Shown here in pieces: positions 18,235-25,994 of a stretch of 64,000 nucleotides of DNA (positions within the stretch are counted from its first letter, which is position 1; every line of letters starts with the position of its first letter). This stretch comes from Oscillospiraceae bacterium. GTDB taxonomy: Bacteria; Bacillota; Clostridia; Oscillospirales; Acutalibacteraceae. The notes beneath the pieces are model-generated. The model saw only the letters and a program-made list of their open reading frames with translations. It searched no databases and was not told where the DNA came from. Location of the stretch: assembly GCA_012520505.1 (NCBI GenBank), contig JAAYOC010000017.1, forward strand, positions 124,001 to 188,000. Direction: 5' to 3'. Position numbers and translations under genes: made by a program.

Positions 18235-18400
18235 TTAATAGATTTTATCTGACCCTTCCTCAAATAATTCATTTGGAGTTTTGTACCCAAAAATCTTACG
18301 AGGAAGGCTATTGCACCGAGTTTCTATATTAGCAATTGCGCGAATTGAGTAGTTATCTTTTGAACGAAGTTGAATAATTACTCGCTCTTCATATAAAAAA
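18235..18400 (-). pseudogene. IS30-family transposase remnant with internal deletion
   Basis: The minus strand reads YEERVIIQLRSKDNYSIRAIAN, the N-terminal helix-turn-helix start of IS30 transposases. It is fused in frame to RCNSLPRKIFGYKTPNELF and a stop, the IS30 C-terminus (compare NNRPRKxLGFKTPxEVF). The catalytic DDE core between them is missing, so an internal deletion of most of the gene has occurred. It marks the left edge of the catechol island. The sequence past the stop (AGTTGGACACTTCT on plus, ~18207-18220) may be part of the old terminal repeat. Confidence 0.8.
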
Positions 18401-18421
18401 TATTAAAGGAAATAATAACTG

Positions 18422-18450
18422 TTGACAAAGACAAATCTAATCAGTATAAT
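18422..18450 (+). promoter_or_regulatory. SigA-type promoter of the hydrolase gene
   Basis: TTGACA (18422-18427) and TATAAT (18445-18450), both perfect, with a 17-base spacer. Transcription should begin near 18457, just before the operator palindrome. Confidence 0.88.
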
Positions 18451-18465
18451 AGCATTATCAAAAGT

Positions 18466-18482
18466 TTAGCACACTGTGCTAA
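18466..18482 (+). promoter_or_regulatory. 17-bp operator palindrome, left copy
   Basis: TTAGCACACTGTGCTAA is a perfect palindrome around a central C at about +10 to +26, followed by a further half site ACAGCAC (18486-18492). The right copy differs by a matched pair of changes that keep the symmetry. Likely the binding site of the IclR regulator at 23881-24630, or an RNA hairpin. Confidence 0.75.
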
Positions 18483-18533
18483 TATACAGCACAAAATAAA
18501 CAGACATTTTTAAAAAATAGCAGGAGGTATAAA

Positions 18534-19352
18534 ATGTCAAGACCGGAAATTGGAAAAAGTATACAAACAGGACGATTTATAACAAATTATTTAGAGCAAG
18601 GCGAAGGATATCCGCTTATATTTATTCACGGTTCAGGTCCCGGTGTTTCAGCTTATGCTAACTGGAGATTGGTGCTTCCGAAAGTTGCAGAAGTTTCTCA
18701 TTGTTATGCAATTGACATGATCGGATTTGGATATTCTTCAAAGCCGACCAATGTAACATACGGCAGAGAATTATGGACAAAGCAAATTGTTGATTTTATG
18801 GATGCAATGGGAATTGAAAAAGCCGACTTTGTAGGAAACTCATTTGGTGGTTCACTGGCATTATCGGTAGCTATTAATCATCCTAAAAAAGTAAGAAAGA
18901 TTGTAATGATGGGACCTATGGGCGTTGAATTTAATATTTCTTACGGACTTAATGAAGTGTGGGGTTATCAGCCATCACTTGAGAATATGTTACAGATGTT
19001 GGATTTGTTTACATTTAATAAAAAATTTGCTAATGAGGAACTTGCAAATGTTAGATATCAAGCTTCAATCGAGCCGGGCTTCCAAGAGGCATTCAGCTCT
19101 ATGTTCCCGGTACCGCGACAGAGAGGCGTTAACGACTTATCGTTCCCTGATGATGTGATAAAAACGGTTCAGAATGAGACTTTAATAGTTCATGGTAGAG
19201 AAGACTTGGTTATTCCTGTAGAAAATTCTTACAGACTGATTAATTTGCTTCCTAATTCGGAACTTCATATTTTCAGAGGTTGCGGTCACTGGACTCAAAT
19301 CGAGAAAGCAGATGAATTTGCAACACTTGTAAAAGGATTTATAACAAGATAA
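18534..19352 (+). CDS. dmpD: 2-hydroxymuconic semialdehyde hydrolase (XylF/DmpD family)
   Basis: 272 aa alpha/beta hydrolase with aggagg before the ATG. The oxyanion segment HGSGPGVSAYANWR and the nucleophile elbow GNSFGG (Ser ~103) are those of meta-cleavage-product hydrolases. The acid lies in HGREDLVIP and the histidine in GCGHWTQIE. It cleaves the C-C bond of the ring-fission product made by catechol 2,3-dioxygenase, giving 2-hydroxypenta-2,4-dienoate and a carboxylic acid (formate from catechol itself). It is transcribed toward the rest of the pathway, from its own copy of the shared promoter. Specificity between plain and alkyl-substituted products cannot be read from sequence. Confidence 0.9.
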   Translation: MSRPEIGKSIQTGRFITNYLEQGEGYPLIFIHGSGPGVSAYANWRLVLPKVAEVSHCYAIDMIGFGYSSKPTNVTYGRELWTKQIVDFMDAMGIEKADFVGNSFGGSLALSVAINHPKKVRKIVMMGPMGVEFNISYGLNEVWGYQPSLENMLQMLDLFTFNKKFANEELANVRYQASIEPGFQEAFSSMFPVPRQRGVNDLSFPDDVIKTVQNETLIVHGREDLVIPVENSYRLINLLPNSELHIFRGCGHWTQIEKADEFATLVKGFITR

Positions 19353-19365
19353 AAAACCGATTATA

Positions 19366-19530
19366 AGGTGACCCCAAAAGTTAAACTTTTACCGCAGCGA
19401 GAGATTGCTGCGGTTTTTCTATGCGACAGACATTTGTTTTCAATATTCTACCGAGCTTTTGTAACCGAGAGGTGCTTTAATACGCTTCTTGTTAATGTTA
19501 GAACATCGCTTTAGTATTTTGCCATAATTA
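19366..19530 (-). mobile_element. IS3-family remnant (transposase C-terminus and end)
   Basis: The minus strand at 19440-19530 encodes NINKKRIKAPLGYKSSVEY and a stop, the C-terminus of IS3-family OrfB (compare NxxRIKxxLGYxSPVEYR). The segment GTGACCCCAAAAGTTAAAC at ~19367-19385 resembles an IS3-type end. The rest of the element is absent. It lies at the point where the hydrolase and dioxygenase transcription units meet. Confidence 0.65.
19391..19419 (+). terminator. Rho-independent terminator
   Basis: ACCGCAGC (19391-19398) pairs with GCTGCGGT (19407-19414), then TTTT. It would end the hydrolase transcript; it may derive from the end of the IS3 element. Confidence 0.8.
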
Positions 19531-19581
19531 AACTGACCTCCCTATATTAGACTTCTTAGGTCTAATTTGCGGAGGTCAGTT
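19531..19581. repeat. 51-bp palindromic repeat, copy 1
   Basis: Outer arms AACTGACCTCC (19531-19541) and GGAGGTCAGTT (19571-19581) enclose inner arms TTAGAC (19547-19552) and GTCTAA (19560-19565). Related to the elements at 46833-46915 and 56036-56080. Could act as a bidirectional terminator between convergent units. Confidence 0.75.
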
Positions 19582-19619
19582 CATTCCGGGCAGGTTATTT
19601 TGTGTTTAAAAGCTATATT

Positions 19620-20540
19620 TTATGTCAAAACGGTTAAGAATCTTTCATTTAATTCTTTAGTGTAATAGAATATTCCCTCTCCTGCTCTATCTGCCGACCA
19701 CTCTCTAAGCGGAGCATCAGGAAAGTATTCGTATCCTCCCGCATATGTCTCTACTCTATTTCCTGACGGATCGAAGAAGTAAATGGTTTGTCCTCTTGTA
19801 ACACCGTGTCTCATCGGACCCGCATCAATTTTTATGTTATATCTTGCCATAATATCGGCAGCTCTTCCTATATCGTTCCAGCCCGAAAGTTGGAATGAGA
19901 AATGGTGAAGCTTGCCAGCGTCAGGAAAATTCAATAAAGCAACATCATGACCCCTTGTATTTGAGCTTAACCATGTGCATATATATCCGTTTTTATCTTC
20001 GGTATATAATACTTCAGTAATTGCCATTCCCATTACTTCCACAAACCAATTTACGCATTCTCCCTGATTAGGTCCTGCAAGCAGAGCATGGTCAAATAGG
20101 TTAGCTTCCATTCCGTGAGGTTCTTTGTCCCATATTTTGGGATTGCAAGTCATCGGTTTTTGCTCCGCCAACTCAACTTCACTATAAACCCCTATAGTAT
20201 GTCCGTTAGCGATTTTGAACATCTGAATTGTACCAAATCCCGGCTGATCTGTTACTTCATATCTTTCATAACCGAATTTTTCATTTTTTGCAATTACATC
20301 CTTTACAGTTTCTTCGTCTAATGCCTTAAAACACATAAAGTCAATTCCGGGTGAGTCAGCTTCCCTAAGTACAACTGAATGATGATCAAATTCATCATAC
20401 CCTTTCAACATAAATCTGTCATTGCCTAATTTTCCAACTTTTGTAAGACCTATTCTATCATGATAAAAGTCTACACTCTCCTCCAGATCCAATACTCTAA
20501 GTTGGATTAACCCTGATCTTAAAATACCCTTTAGTGCCAT
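19620..20540 (-). CDS. xylE: Catechol 2,3-dioxygenase (extradiol, XylE type)
   Basis: 306 aa from the ATG at 20540, preceded by aggagg; an upstream in-frame start adds 11 residues without a site. Length equals that of XylE (307 aa). Two vicinal-oxygen-chelate domains are present: the N-terminal one opens GLIQLRVLDLEESVDFY. The C-terminal one carries all three Fe(II) ligands: His in FDHALLAGPN, His in KLHHFSFQL and Glu in RVETYAGG. It opens the catechol ring between C2 and C3 using O2. It is the last gene of the minus-strand operon. O2 dependence makes it unusual in a presumed anaerobe. Confidence 0.93.
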   Translation of the reverse strand: MALKGILRSGLIQLRVLDLEESVDFYHDRIGLTKVGKLGNDRFMLKGYDEFDHHSVVLREADSPGIDFMCFKALDEETVKDVIAKNEKFGYERYEVTDQPGFGTIQMFKIANGHTIGVYSEVELAEQKPMTCNPKIWDKEPHGMEANLFDHALLAGPNQGECVNWFVEVMGMAITEVLYTEDKNGYICTWLSSNTRGHDVALLNFPDAGKLHHFSFQLSGWNDIGRAADIMARYNIKIDAGPMRHGVTRGQTIYFFDPSGNRVETYAGGYEYFPDAPLREWSADRAGEGIFYYTKELNERFLTVLT

Positions 20541-20642
20541 AATATCCTCCTGTTTTTTTGTTATAGTTTGCATAATAGATAATCATGTTACTCACTTCTC
20601 TAAAATTCTAAATTCTACCCTCCCTTTTTAATTATTTGTATT

Positions 20643-20939
20643 TTATTTTTTATTATTTTTACCTATGTACTCAATAACCATATCGCTTTTAGGAAAAACC
20701 CTGCACGCAAGCGCATATCCTTTTTCGAATTCCTCGTCGGATACTTGTTCCTTACTCCATTTTTTTACTTCAAATTCTCCACTGACAATTCTTATTTTAC
20801 AAACACCGCATCCGCCGTTCCTACAACCGTTCGCCTTATGACTACTGTTATAACGAGCAATTCCTTTTAAAATATGGTCTCCTTCATTAACGTTAACTGA
20901 AATATTTTCATTTAAAATTTTGACAATATATTTTTTCAT
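20643..20939 (-). CDS. xylT: XylT-type [2Fe-2S] ferredoxin
   Basis: 98 aa. Plant-type ferredoxin fold with the cluster motif GCRNGGCGVCKIRI and the fourth cysteine in YALACRVFP. The overall pattern, including the GEFEVKKWS stretch, matches XylT/DmpQ/NahT. Those proteins reduce oxidised iron in catechol 2,3-dioxygenase and so restore its activity. The gene directly precedes the dioxygenase gene on the same strand, as in Pseudomonas meta operons. An electron donor for it is not encoded in the window. Confidence 0.88.
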   Translation of the reverse strand: MKKYIVKILNENISVNVNEGDHILKGIARYNSSHKANGCRNGGCGVCKIRIVSGEFEVKKWSKEQVSDEEFEKGYALACRVFPKSDMVIEYIGKNNKK

Positions 20940-20967
20940 ATATACAAAATCCTAATCTCCGATTGAA

Positions 20968-21978
20968 CTATTTATTCTTGGCGAGTTCAGCCGCTATCTC
21001 ATATAGCCAGTCTTCCTGACCTCCGACAGCTTCTCTCTTTCCAGCTTCAAGAATTATTTCTCTATAATCTACACCGAATCTTTTCTCTGCTCTTTTTGCA
21101 TGAAGCATAAAACTCGAATATACTCCCGCGTAACCTAACATTAAAGGATCTTGAATTTTGGGAAGCTTTACTCCATATTTTTCTACTATAGGCTGAAGTA
21201 CCTGCGTAGCCGCATCCATAGATTTAAAGAAATCGGCATTTATTTCATAGCCGGACCTTTCCATTACACCGACAATCATTTCCGTTGCGGTATTACCCGC
21301 TCCTGCTCCCAGTCCTCCAAGTGAGCCGTCTATATATGTTGCTCCGGATTCCAGCGCAGCTAAAGAATTGCCTATCGCAAGACCCAGATTGTTATGAGAA
21401 TGAAAACCTACCGGTATCGAAAGATTCTCAACAAGTGCAGATATCTTTGCTCTTACATCATTAGGAACCATAGCACCTGCCGAGTCTGTAGTATACACTA
21501 CATCCGCCCCGTAGGATTCCATCTTCATAGCTTCTTCCACTACCCTTTCCACCGGCGCTCTATGTGCCATCATTAAGAAACCTACCGTAAAAAATCCTAT
21601 CTTTTTAGCTTCAGTAATATGCTCCATAGATATGTCGGCTTCAGTAACATGTGTAGCCACTCTGACTACTCTTGCTCCTGCTTCATATGCTTTTTTCATA
21701 TCAGGAACGGTTCCTATTCCGGGTAATAAAAGCACGGCTATTTTAGCTTTTTTTGCAACGCTTGCCGCCGCATTTACAAGATCTATGTCCGACTCTTTTG
21801 AAAAACCGTAGTTGATAGTTGAGCCTGTAAGTCCGTCACCATGACCTACTTCAACAATATCTATACCAGCTTCATCTAAAGCTTTAACTACATTTTTTAC
21901 ATCTTCTACGGAAAATTGATGTTTTACTGAATGATTTCCGTCTCTTAGCGAGGTATCCGTAATTTTTATTTTATTCAT
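20968..21978 (-). CDS. dmpG: 4-hydroxy-2-oxovalerate aldolase
   Basis: 336 aa. DmpG/BphI family with N-terminal metal site TDTSLRDGNHSVKHQ and the two metal-binding histidines in GFHSHNNLGLAIG, plus the C-terminal communication domain (ATQVLQPIVEKYGVKLP). It splits 4-hydroxy-2-oxovalerate into pyruvate and acetaldehyde. The start overlaps the stop of the acetaldehyde dehydrogenase gene by 1 base (TAATG), fitting the known complex in which acetaldehyde is channelled between the two enzymes. Length is normal. Confidence 0.95.
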   Translation of the reverse strand: MNKIKITDTSLRDGNHSVKHQFSVEDVKNVVKALDEAGIDIVEVGHGDGLTGSTINYGFSKESDIDLVNAAASVAKKAKIAVLLLPGIGTVPDMKKAYEAGARVVRVATHVTEADISMEHITEAKKIGFFTVGFLMMAHRAPVERVVEEAMKMESYGADVVYTTDSAGAMVPNDVRAKISALVENLSIPVGFHSHNNLGLAIGNSLAALESGATYIDGSLGGLGAGAGNTATEMIVGVMERSGYEINADFFKSMDAATQVLQPIVEKYGVKLPKIQDPLMLGYAGVYSSFMLHAKRAEKRFGVDYREIILEAGKREAVGGQEDWLYEIAAELAKNK

Positions 21979-22859
21979 TATTTATCCCTCCCTAAAATTT
22001 GCTTTGCTTTTCTCTCTGCTATTTCAATTGCTGCAGCATTTATAATGTCTAAATTTCCTGAATATACCGGCAAATAATCTCCTAATCCCGCAACTTCCAC
22101 AATCAGCATCACTATATCGTCATCTTCATACTTTAGAACCGGTTCCATTCTAAAGCTGATACCCGGTACATACTTGTGCATTTCTTCAAGTCTCTTATTA
22201 AGCGCCTCTTTAATCTTGTCCATATCTACATTTCTGACTCTTGTATAAATAGTGTTGGACATATAAATCGGGGGTTCCGCCGGATTTAATATAATCAAAA
22301 CTTTGGCTGTGTCCGCACCTGCCACATCTATAAGAGCATTTCTTGTAGTAATAGTAAATTCATCTATGTTTGCCCGTGTACCCGGTCCTGCTGATTTTGA
22401 TGAAATAGATGAAATAACTTCAGCATAATATACGTCCGCCACATCATTTATAGCGGCAACAAAAGGCGTCGTAGCCTGACCTGCACACGTAACAAGATTC
22501 ACATTATCCAAATTTAAAAGGTCATCATTAAGGTTAACCGCAGGCACACAATAAGGTCCTACTGCCGCAGGGGTTAAGTCAAGTGCAAACTTTCCCGCCG
22601 CTTTTAATTTCGGAGCATGCTCCAAGTGGGCACTCGCGCTTGTGCAATCAAATACTATCGGAATATCATTTCTTGATATTATGGCATCGGCTCCTTCTAT
22701 TGAAGTCGGGATGCCCATAGATCTTGCATGCTTGATTCCGTTTGATTCAAAAATATTTACAATCAGTTCCGGCTGTAGATAGTCACTTCTCATTACCTTA
22801 TAAAGAAGGTCCAAACCAATATTTCCCGGTCCTATTATTCCTACTTTAACTTTTTCCAT
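21978..22859 (-). CDS. dmpF: Acylating acetaldehyde dehydrogenase
   Basis: 293 aa, slightly shorter than DmpF/BphJ (~305-312). The Rossmann start reads VGIIGPGNIGLDLLYK. The catalytic cysteine is in NLVTCAGQATTP. CTSASAHLEHAP and the DLTPAAVGP stretch are typical of the family. It oxidises acetaldehyde (or propionaldehyde) with NAD and CoA to acyl-CoA, taking its substrate from the aldolase encoded next. Final step of the meta pathway in the cell. Confidence 0.95.
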   Translation of the reverse strand: MEKVKVGIIGPGNIGLDLLYKVMRSDYLQPELIVNIFESNGIKHARSMGIPTSIEGADAIISRNDIPIVFDCTSASAHLEHAPKLKAAGKFALDLTPAAVGPYCVPAVNLNDDLLNLDNVNLVTCAGQATTPFVAAINDVADVYYAEVISSISSKSAGPGTRANIDEFTITTRNALIDVAGADTAKVLIILNPAEPPIYMSNTIYTRVRNVDMDKIKEALNKRLEEMHKYVPGISFRMEPVLKYEDDDIVMLIVEVAGLGDYLPVYSGNLDIINAAAIEIAERKAKQILGRDK

Positions 22860-22871
22860 TTTTTCCCCTAC

Positions 22872-23642
22872 CTATTCAAAACATACTTCTAATATTCCCA
22901 AAGGTCCGTAATCTACTAAAAATTTATCACCGGGAAGAGCCGGTATAGCAGCGGACAAAGCTCCGGATAAAATTACATCACCGGCATTTAAGGCTACACC
23001 GTATTTGCTAAGACCATTTGCCAACCAAAGCACTGCATTGACAGGGTCTCCTAAAACCGCCGAACCCTTTCCGGAATTAATAAATTCGCCGTTTTTATAA
23101 AGTTTCAACTCGACTTCCTTAAGGTCTGTTTTTAAGGGATTAATTTTTGTGTCTGAGAGCAAATACATACCGCTAGAGGCATTATCAGATATCGTATCCA
23201 GAATTGTCACTTTCCAATCTTTTATTCTTGAACCGACTATTTCAAGAGCCGGTACTACATATTCTGTGGCTTGGTATATATCATCTATAGTGGCTCCGTC
23301 CTTTAAGTCTTCTTTGAGAATAAATGCAAGTTCACCCTCAACTCTTGGTTGAAGAATCTGACCTTTCTTTACAACATTATCCTTAACTTCCATAGAATCA
23401 CATAGAATACCAAAATCAGGTATATCAACACCAAGCGACTCTTGCATAGCCTTTGATGTAAGTCCTATTTTCTTACCTGTAATGATTTTCCCTTCAGTTA
23501 CTTTCCGGTCTATGTTTATCAGCTGTATTTCATAAGCATCATCTATCGTCAAACCGTCATAAATTTTACTAATTTGTTCTATCGGTTTGTTATTTGCCTC
23601 GGCTTTATAAAGAATTTCAGCTATTTCTTTGTTTCTTGACAT
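22872..23642 (-). CDS. dmpE: 2-oxopent-4-enoate (2-hydroxypentadienoate) hydratase
   Basis: 256 aa of the MhpD/DmpE fold. Family signatures are GKKIGLTSKAMQESLGVDIPDFG, QPRVEGELAFIL and the C-terminal SGALSAAIPALPGD. It adds water to 2-hydroxypenta-2,4-dienoate to give 4-hydroxy-2-oxovalerate. The related 4-oxalocrotonate decarboxylase is hard to separate by sequence. The hydratase reading is preferred because the island has the hydrolytic branch and lacks the semialdehyde dehydrogenase and tautomerase that the decarboxylase needs. First gene of the minus-strand operon, with aggagg before the ATG. Confidence 0.88.
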   Translation of the reverse strand: MSRNKEIAEILYKAEANNKPIEQISKIYDGLTIDDAYEIQLINIDRKVTEGKIITGKKIGLTSKAMQESLGVDIPDFGILCDSMEVKDNVVKKGQILQPRVEGELAFILKEDLKDGATIDDIYQATEYVVPALEIVGSRIKDWKVTILDTISDNASSGMYLLSDTKINPLKTDLKEVELKLYKNGEFINSGKGSAVLGDPVNAVLWLANGLSKYGVALNAGDVILSGALSAAIPALPGDKFLVDYGPLGILEVCFE

Positions 23643-23693
23643 TTTATACCTCCTGCTATTCTTTAATAATGTCTGCTCATCTTGTGCTGTATG

Positions 23694-23710
23694 TTAGCAC
23701 GGCGTGCTAA
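23694..23710 (-). promoter_or_regulatory. 17-bp operator palindrome, right copy
   Basis: TTAGCACGGCGTGCTAA (plus strand), perfect around its centre. Compared with the left copy, the positions flanking the centre have changed on both arms (A-T to G-C), so symmetry is kept. A third half site, ACAGCAC on the minus strand, follows. Confidence 0.75.
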
Positions 23711-23725
23711 ACTCTCGATAATGTT

Positions 23726-23754
23726 ATTGTACTGATTAGATTTATCTTTGTCAA
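23726..23754 (-). promoter_or_regulatory. SigA-type promoter of the dmpE-dmpF-dmpG-xylT-xylE operon
   Basis: On the minus strand TTGACA (23754-23749) and TACAAT (23731-23726) with a 17-base spacer. The -10 is one base weaker than in the left copy. Confidence 0.85.
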
Positions 23755-23819
23755 CAATTATTATTTTTTTGACATTTTTCTTTCTTATACATAAGAATTT
23801 TGTGTTTGATATGATTGTT

Positions 23820-23850
23820 AAAGTAAAAAAGACCTTTTTTCAAAGGTCTT
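23820..23850 (-). terminator. Rho-independent terminator of the IclR gene
   Basis: AAGACCTTT/AAAGGTCTT stem (23829-23837, 23842-23850) followed on the minus strand by TTTTACTTT. It separates the regulator from the operon promoter. Confidence 0.8.
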
Positions 23851-23880
23851 AAGCTTATTTTTTAATACTTTTTTCCAGTT

Positions 23881-24630
23881 TTAAAAATATTTTTCAATTT
23901 TATTTCTAACTTTTTTTAAATCATCTATCATTTCATCCAAATTATAATTATCTTTTCTAAATAAAGGCAGAGAAATACTTACAGCATGAGAACCTTGCCC
24001 TTGTTTGTTATGAATCGCTACTGCCAAGCAATATAAATCTTCGTGATTTTCTCCATTGTCTATTGCATATCCTCGTTTTTTAGTTTCAAAAATTTCTTTT
24101 GATAAATCTCCCTTGGCTGTTATCGTATTTTCTGTATATTTTTCCAATTTCGTTTTGTTCAAATAATTCATGATTTCTTCTTTAGATCTCGTAGCCAATA
24201 TGGCTTTGCCTACTCCGGTACAATATAAGGGCATCATACCTCCTATACCTGTATGAACCCTGATAGATTTTGTGGATTCTATTTTGTCGATATATAGAAC
24301 CACATCTTCTTCAGCTTGAACAAAATGGATTATCTCACCGTATTTCTTGGATAATTGTTCTAAATACGGTCTTGCAAATTCCAGTATTCCTATACCCGCA
24401 CTACCTTTTTCTCCGAGTTCTTTTAATTTAAAACTGGAATGATATTTATCAGTAGTTTCATCTTTAAATATGTAACCTAAATTATCCAGAGTCTTTATTA
24501 TACCGAAGGCTGTGGATTTATTAAGAGCAACTTCCCTTGCTATATCCGATACTCCGATTCCTTCATTATCAGCTATAGCCTCTAAAATTAAAAAAGCTCT
24601 TTCAACAGACTGATTGTTTTTTTGTGCCAT
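23881..24630 (-). CDS. IclR-family transcriptional regulator
   Basis: 249 aa. N-terminal winged helix-turn-helix (QSVERAFLILEAIADNEG, then DIAREVALNKSTAFGIIKTL) and the C-terminal IclR effector domain (IRVHTGIGGMMPLYCTGVGKAILA; ENHEDLYCLAVAIHN). IclR members often control aromatic catabolism (PcaU, PobR, MhpR types). The gene lies just upstream of the hydratase promoter and on the same strand, so it is the natural candidate for binding the repeated operator. The effector is unknown; a pathway intermediate is plausible. Confidence 0.92.
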   Translation of the reverse strand: MAQKNNQSVERAFLILEAIADNEGIGVSDIAREVALNKSTAFGIIKTLDNLGYIFKDETTDKYHSSFKLKELGEKGSAGIGILEFARPYLEQLSKKYGEIIHFVQAEEDVVLYIDKIESTKSIRVHTGIGGMMPLYCTGVGKAILATRSKEEIMNYLNKTKLEKYTENTITAKGDLSKEIFETKKRGYAIDNGENHEDLYCLAVAIHNKQGQGSHAVSISLPLFRKDNYNLDEMIDDLKKVRNKIEKYF

Positions 24631-24697
24631 TTTACATAACCTTTCAAATAAATTATTAACTTAACTTTGGAGATAACTAGTATAGCATAATATGTTA

Positions 24698-24871
24698 TCA
24701 ATTAAAAAACAACTGTAGAACAACTGTCCTGTCTTTTAAATCTTTTAAGACAGTTCCACTTCCATTTTTTGCCTCAAAAGCGGAATATTCTTCTTTATGC
24801 TCATCAAAAGCTTTCATAACCGTTTCAGCAGATTTATCGTTTTTAATTTTCTTTAGCTTTAGTTTTAGCAT
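24698..24871 (-). CDS. Possible small protein (57 aa)
   Basis: Frame from the ATG at 24871, which follows AAAGGAATAAAG, to a stop at 24698. It overlaps the end of the PrsA-like gene in another frame. The sequence is charged (MLKLKLKKIKNDKSAETVMK, then EHKEEYSAFEAKNGSG). No family is recognised. The ribosome site favours a real gene, but it could be a degraded fragment at the right edge of the island. Confidence 0.3.
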   Translation of the reverse strand: MLKLKLKKIKNDKSAETVMKAFDEHKEEYSAFEAKNGSGTVLKDLKDRTVVLQLFFN

Positions 24872-25844
24872 TCTTTATTCCTTTAATAGTGTCATAACAC
24901 TCTTTTTCAACCATATCTGTTGAAATTATTTTTACACCACTATATTTATCTGCCATATATTTCTCAAATTCTTTAGTTGCCATTTCTGAAAGAATCATTG
25001 CTGCATTATCAGAATAATACTCCGCACCATCTTTCTTTTGAACAAGAAAAATATATTTATCATATGCTAAAACGCTGATTGCGTCTTTTTCAAGAGCTTT
25101 TACTTCCTCAAAAAAGGGTTCCGGAAAAGTTTCACTTTTCTTTGAAGTTGAAAGAATTGGTAGCTCTGCTTCTGTACTACCGCCAAGACTTGTTACATAC
25201 TCTAAATTTACTGCATCAATTGTTACATCGCCTTTAATTTTTGCTTTCATATCTGCAAACTGCCCTTTTATTGCTGTAATTTCGTCGTCGTCGAGTGGTA
25301 CAGTTTCTCCTTTATCATTTACTGTGCAAAGATATGCACTAATTACTTTAAAGAAAACATAATTCTCTTCAAAATATGTTTCCTTTTCTTCTTTAGAGAT
25401 TGCTTTTTCTCCATCCTCACCATAAATTTTTTCAATAATTGCTTGGCGAAAAGCTTCACTTTCTTTAACCTTTGTTAATGTTTCTTTTGAAACACCAATC
25501 TTTTTATAATATCCGCTATAAACACCCCACAGATCGTTTACTGTTAATGAAACGTCTGCTTTATTAGATGAACTTAGTGACAATCCAAGTTCTTTAAATT
25601 CTGTATTGTATTTAACATAGTCGGCACACTTTTCTTCAGCTAGCTTTATTGCTTCTGATTTTTCTAAATCTGTGCCCTTCATTACTTCATCTAAATAATA
25701 ACTAAAGACATCTACATTTATTTTTACATCGTTTATTACAAGAGCCGTTTCATTTATTTTTGTTTCAGCTGAACAACCAAAAAATGAAAATAAAACAGTA
25801 AAAATTAACATTGCAACGACTACATTTTTGAAAAATCTTTTCAT
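24843..25844 (-). CDS. PrsA/SurA-like foldase lipoprotein
   Basis: 333 aa. Signal peptide with lipobox FSFFGC (Cys ~24), so the protein is lipid-anchored outside the membrane. The first half resembles the SurA/PrsA chaperone domain (ALVINDVKINVDVFSYYLDEV, as in 'VNGxxIxxxxF'). The later part keeps the layout of a parvulin-type domain (EEKETYFEENYVFFKVISAYL ... FFEEVKALEKDAISVL) but the usual isomerase residues are not obvious. Probably helps fold secreted proteins, such as the wall-binding proteins near the left end. The isomerase activity is uncertain. Confidence 0.7.
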   Translation of the reverse strand: MKRFFKNVVVAMLIFTVLFSFFGCSAETKINETALVINDVKINVDVFSYYLDEVMKGTDLEKSEAIKLAEEKCADYVKYNTEFKELGLSLSSSNKADVSLTVNDLWGVYSGYYKKIGVSKETLTKVKESEAFRQAIIEKIYGEDGEKAISKEEKETYFEENYVFFKVISAYLCTVNDKGETVPLDDDEITAIKGQFADMKAKIKGDVTIDAVNLEYVTSLGGSTEAELPILSTSKKSETFPEPFFEEVKALEKDAISVLAYDKYIFLVQKKDGAEYYSDNAAMILSEMATKEFEKYMADKYSGVKIISTDMVEKECYDTIKGIKNAKTKAKEN

Positions 25845-25994
25845 ATATTGCCTCTCATTAAAATATTGTTAAATTGTAAGAATATTACACGGGAATTATA
25901 CATTATCTTGACTAAAAAAACAAACATTTAAGATATCGTTTGAGATATACACTATAATATGCTAGAATACTGTTGTTAAAGGAAGGTGCACACA

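Larger units (their letters stand above)
18411..18544 (+). repeat. Left copy of an inverted ~133-bp promoter-operator-leader repeat
   Basis: Runs from AATAATAACTG through -35, -10, operator, ribosome site and the first codons (ATGTCAAGA). The reverse complement of 23634-23765 matches at roughly nine bases in ten. The matching part ends a few bases into the two coding regions. Confidence 0.9.
23634..23765 (-). repeat. Right copy of the inverted promoter-operator-leader repeat
   Basis: Matches the reverse complement of 18411-18544 from AATAATAATTG through ATGTCAAGA. See that entry. Confidence 0.9.

Noticed and set aside
22872-23642. 4-oxalocrotonate decarboxylase instead of the hydratase
   Set aside because: The island lacks the semialdehyde dehydrogenase and tautomerase of that branch; the hydrolase present feeds the hydratase.
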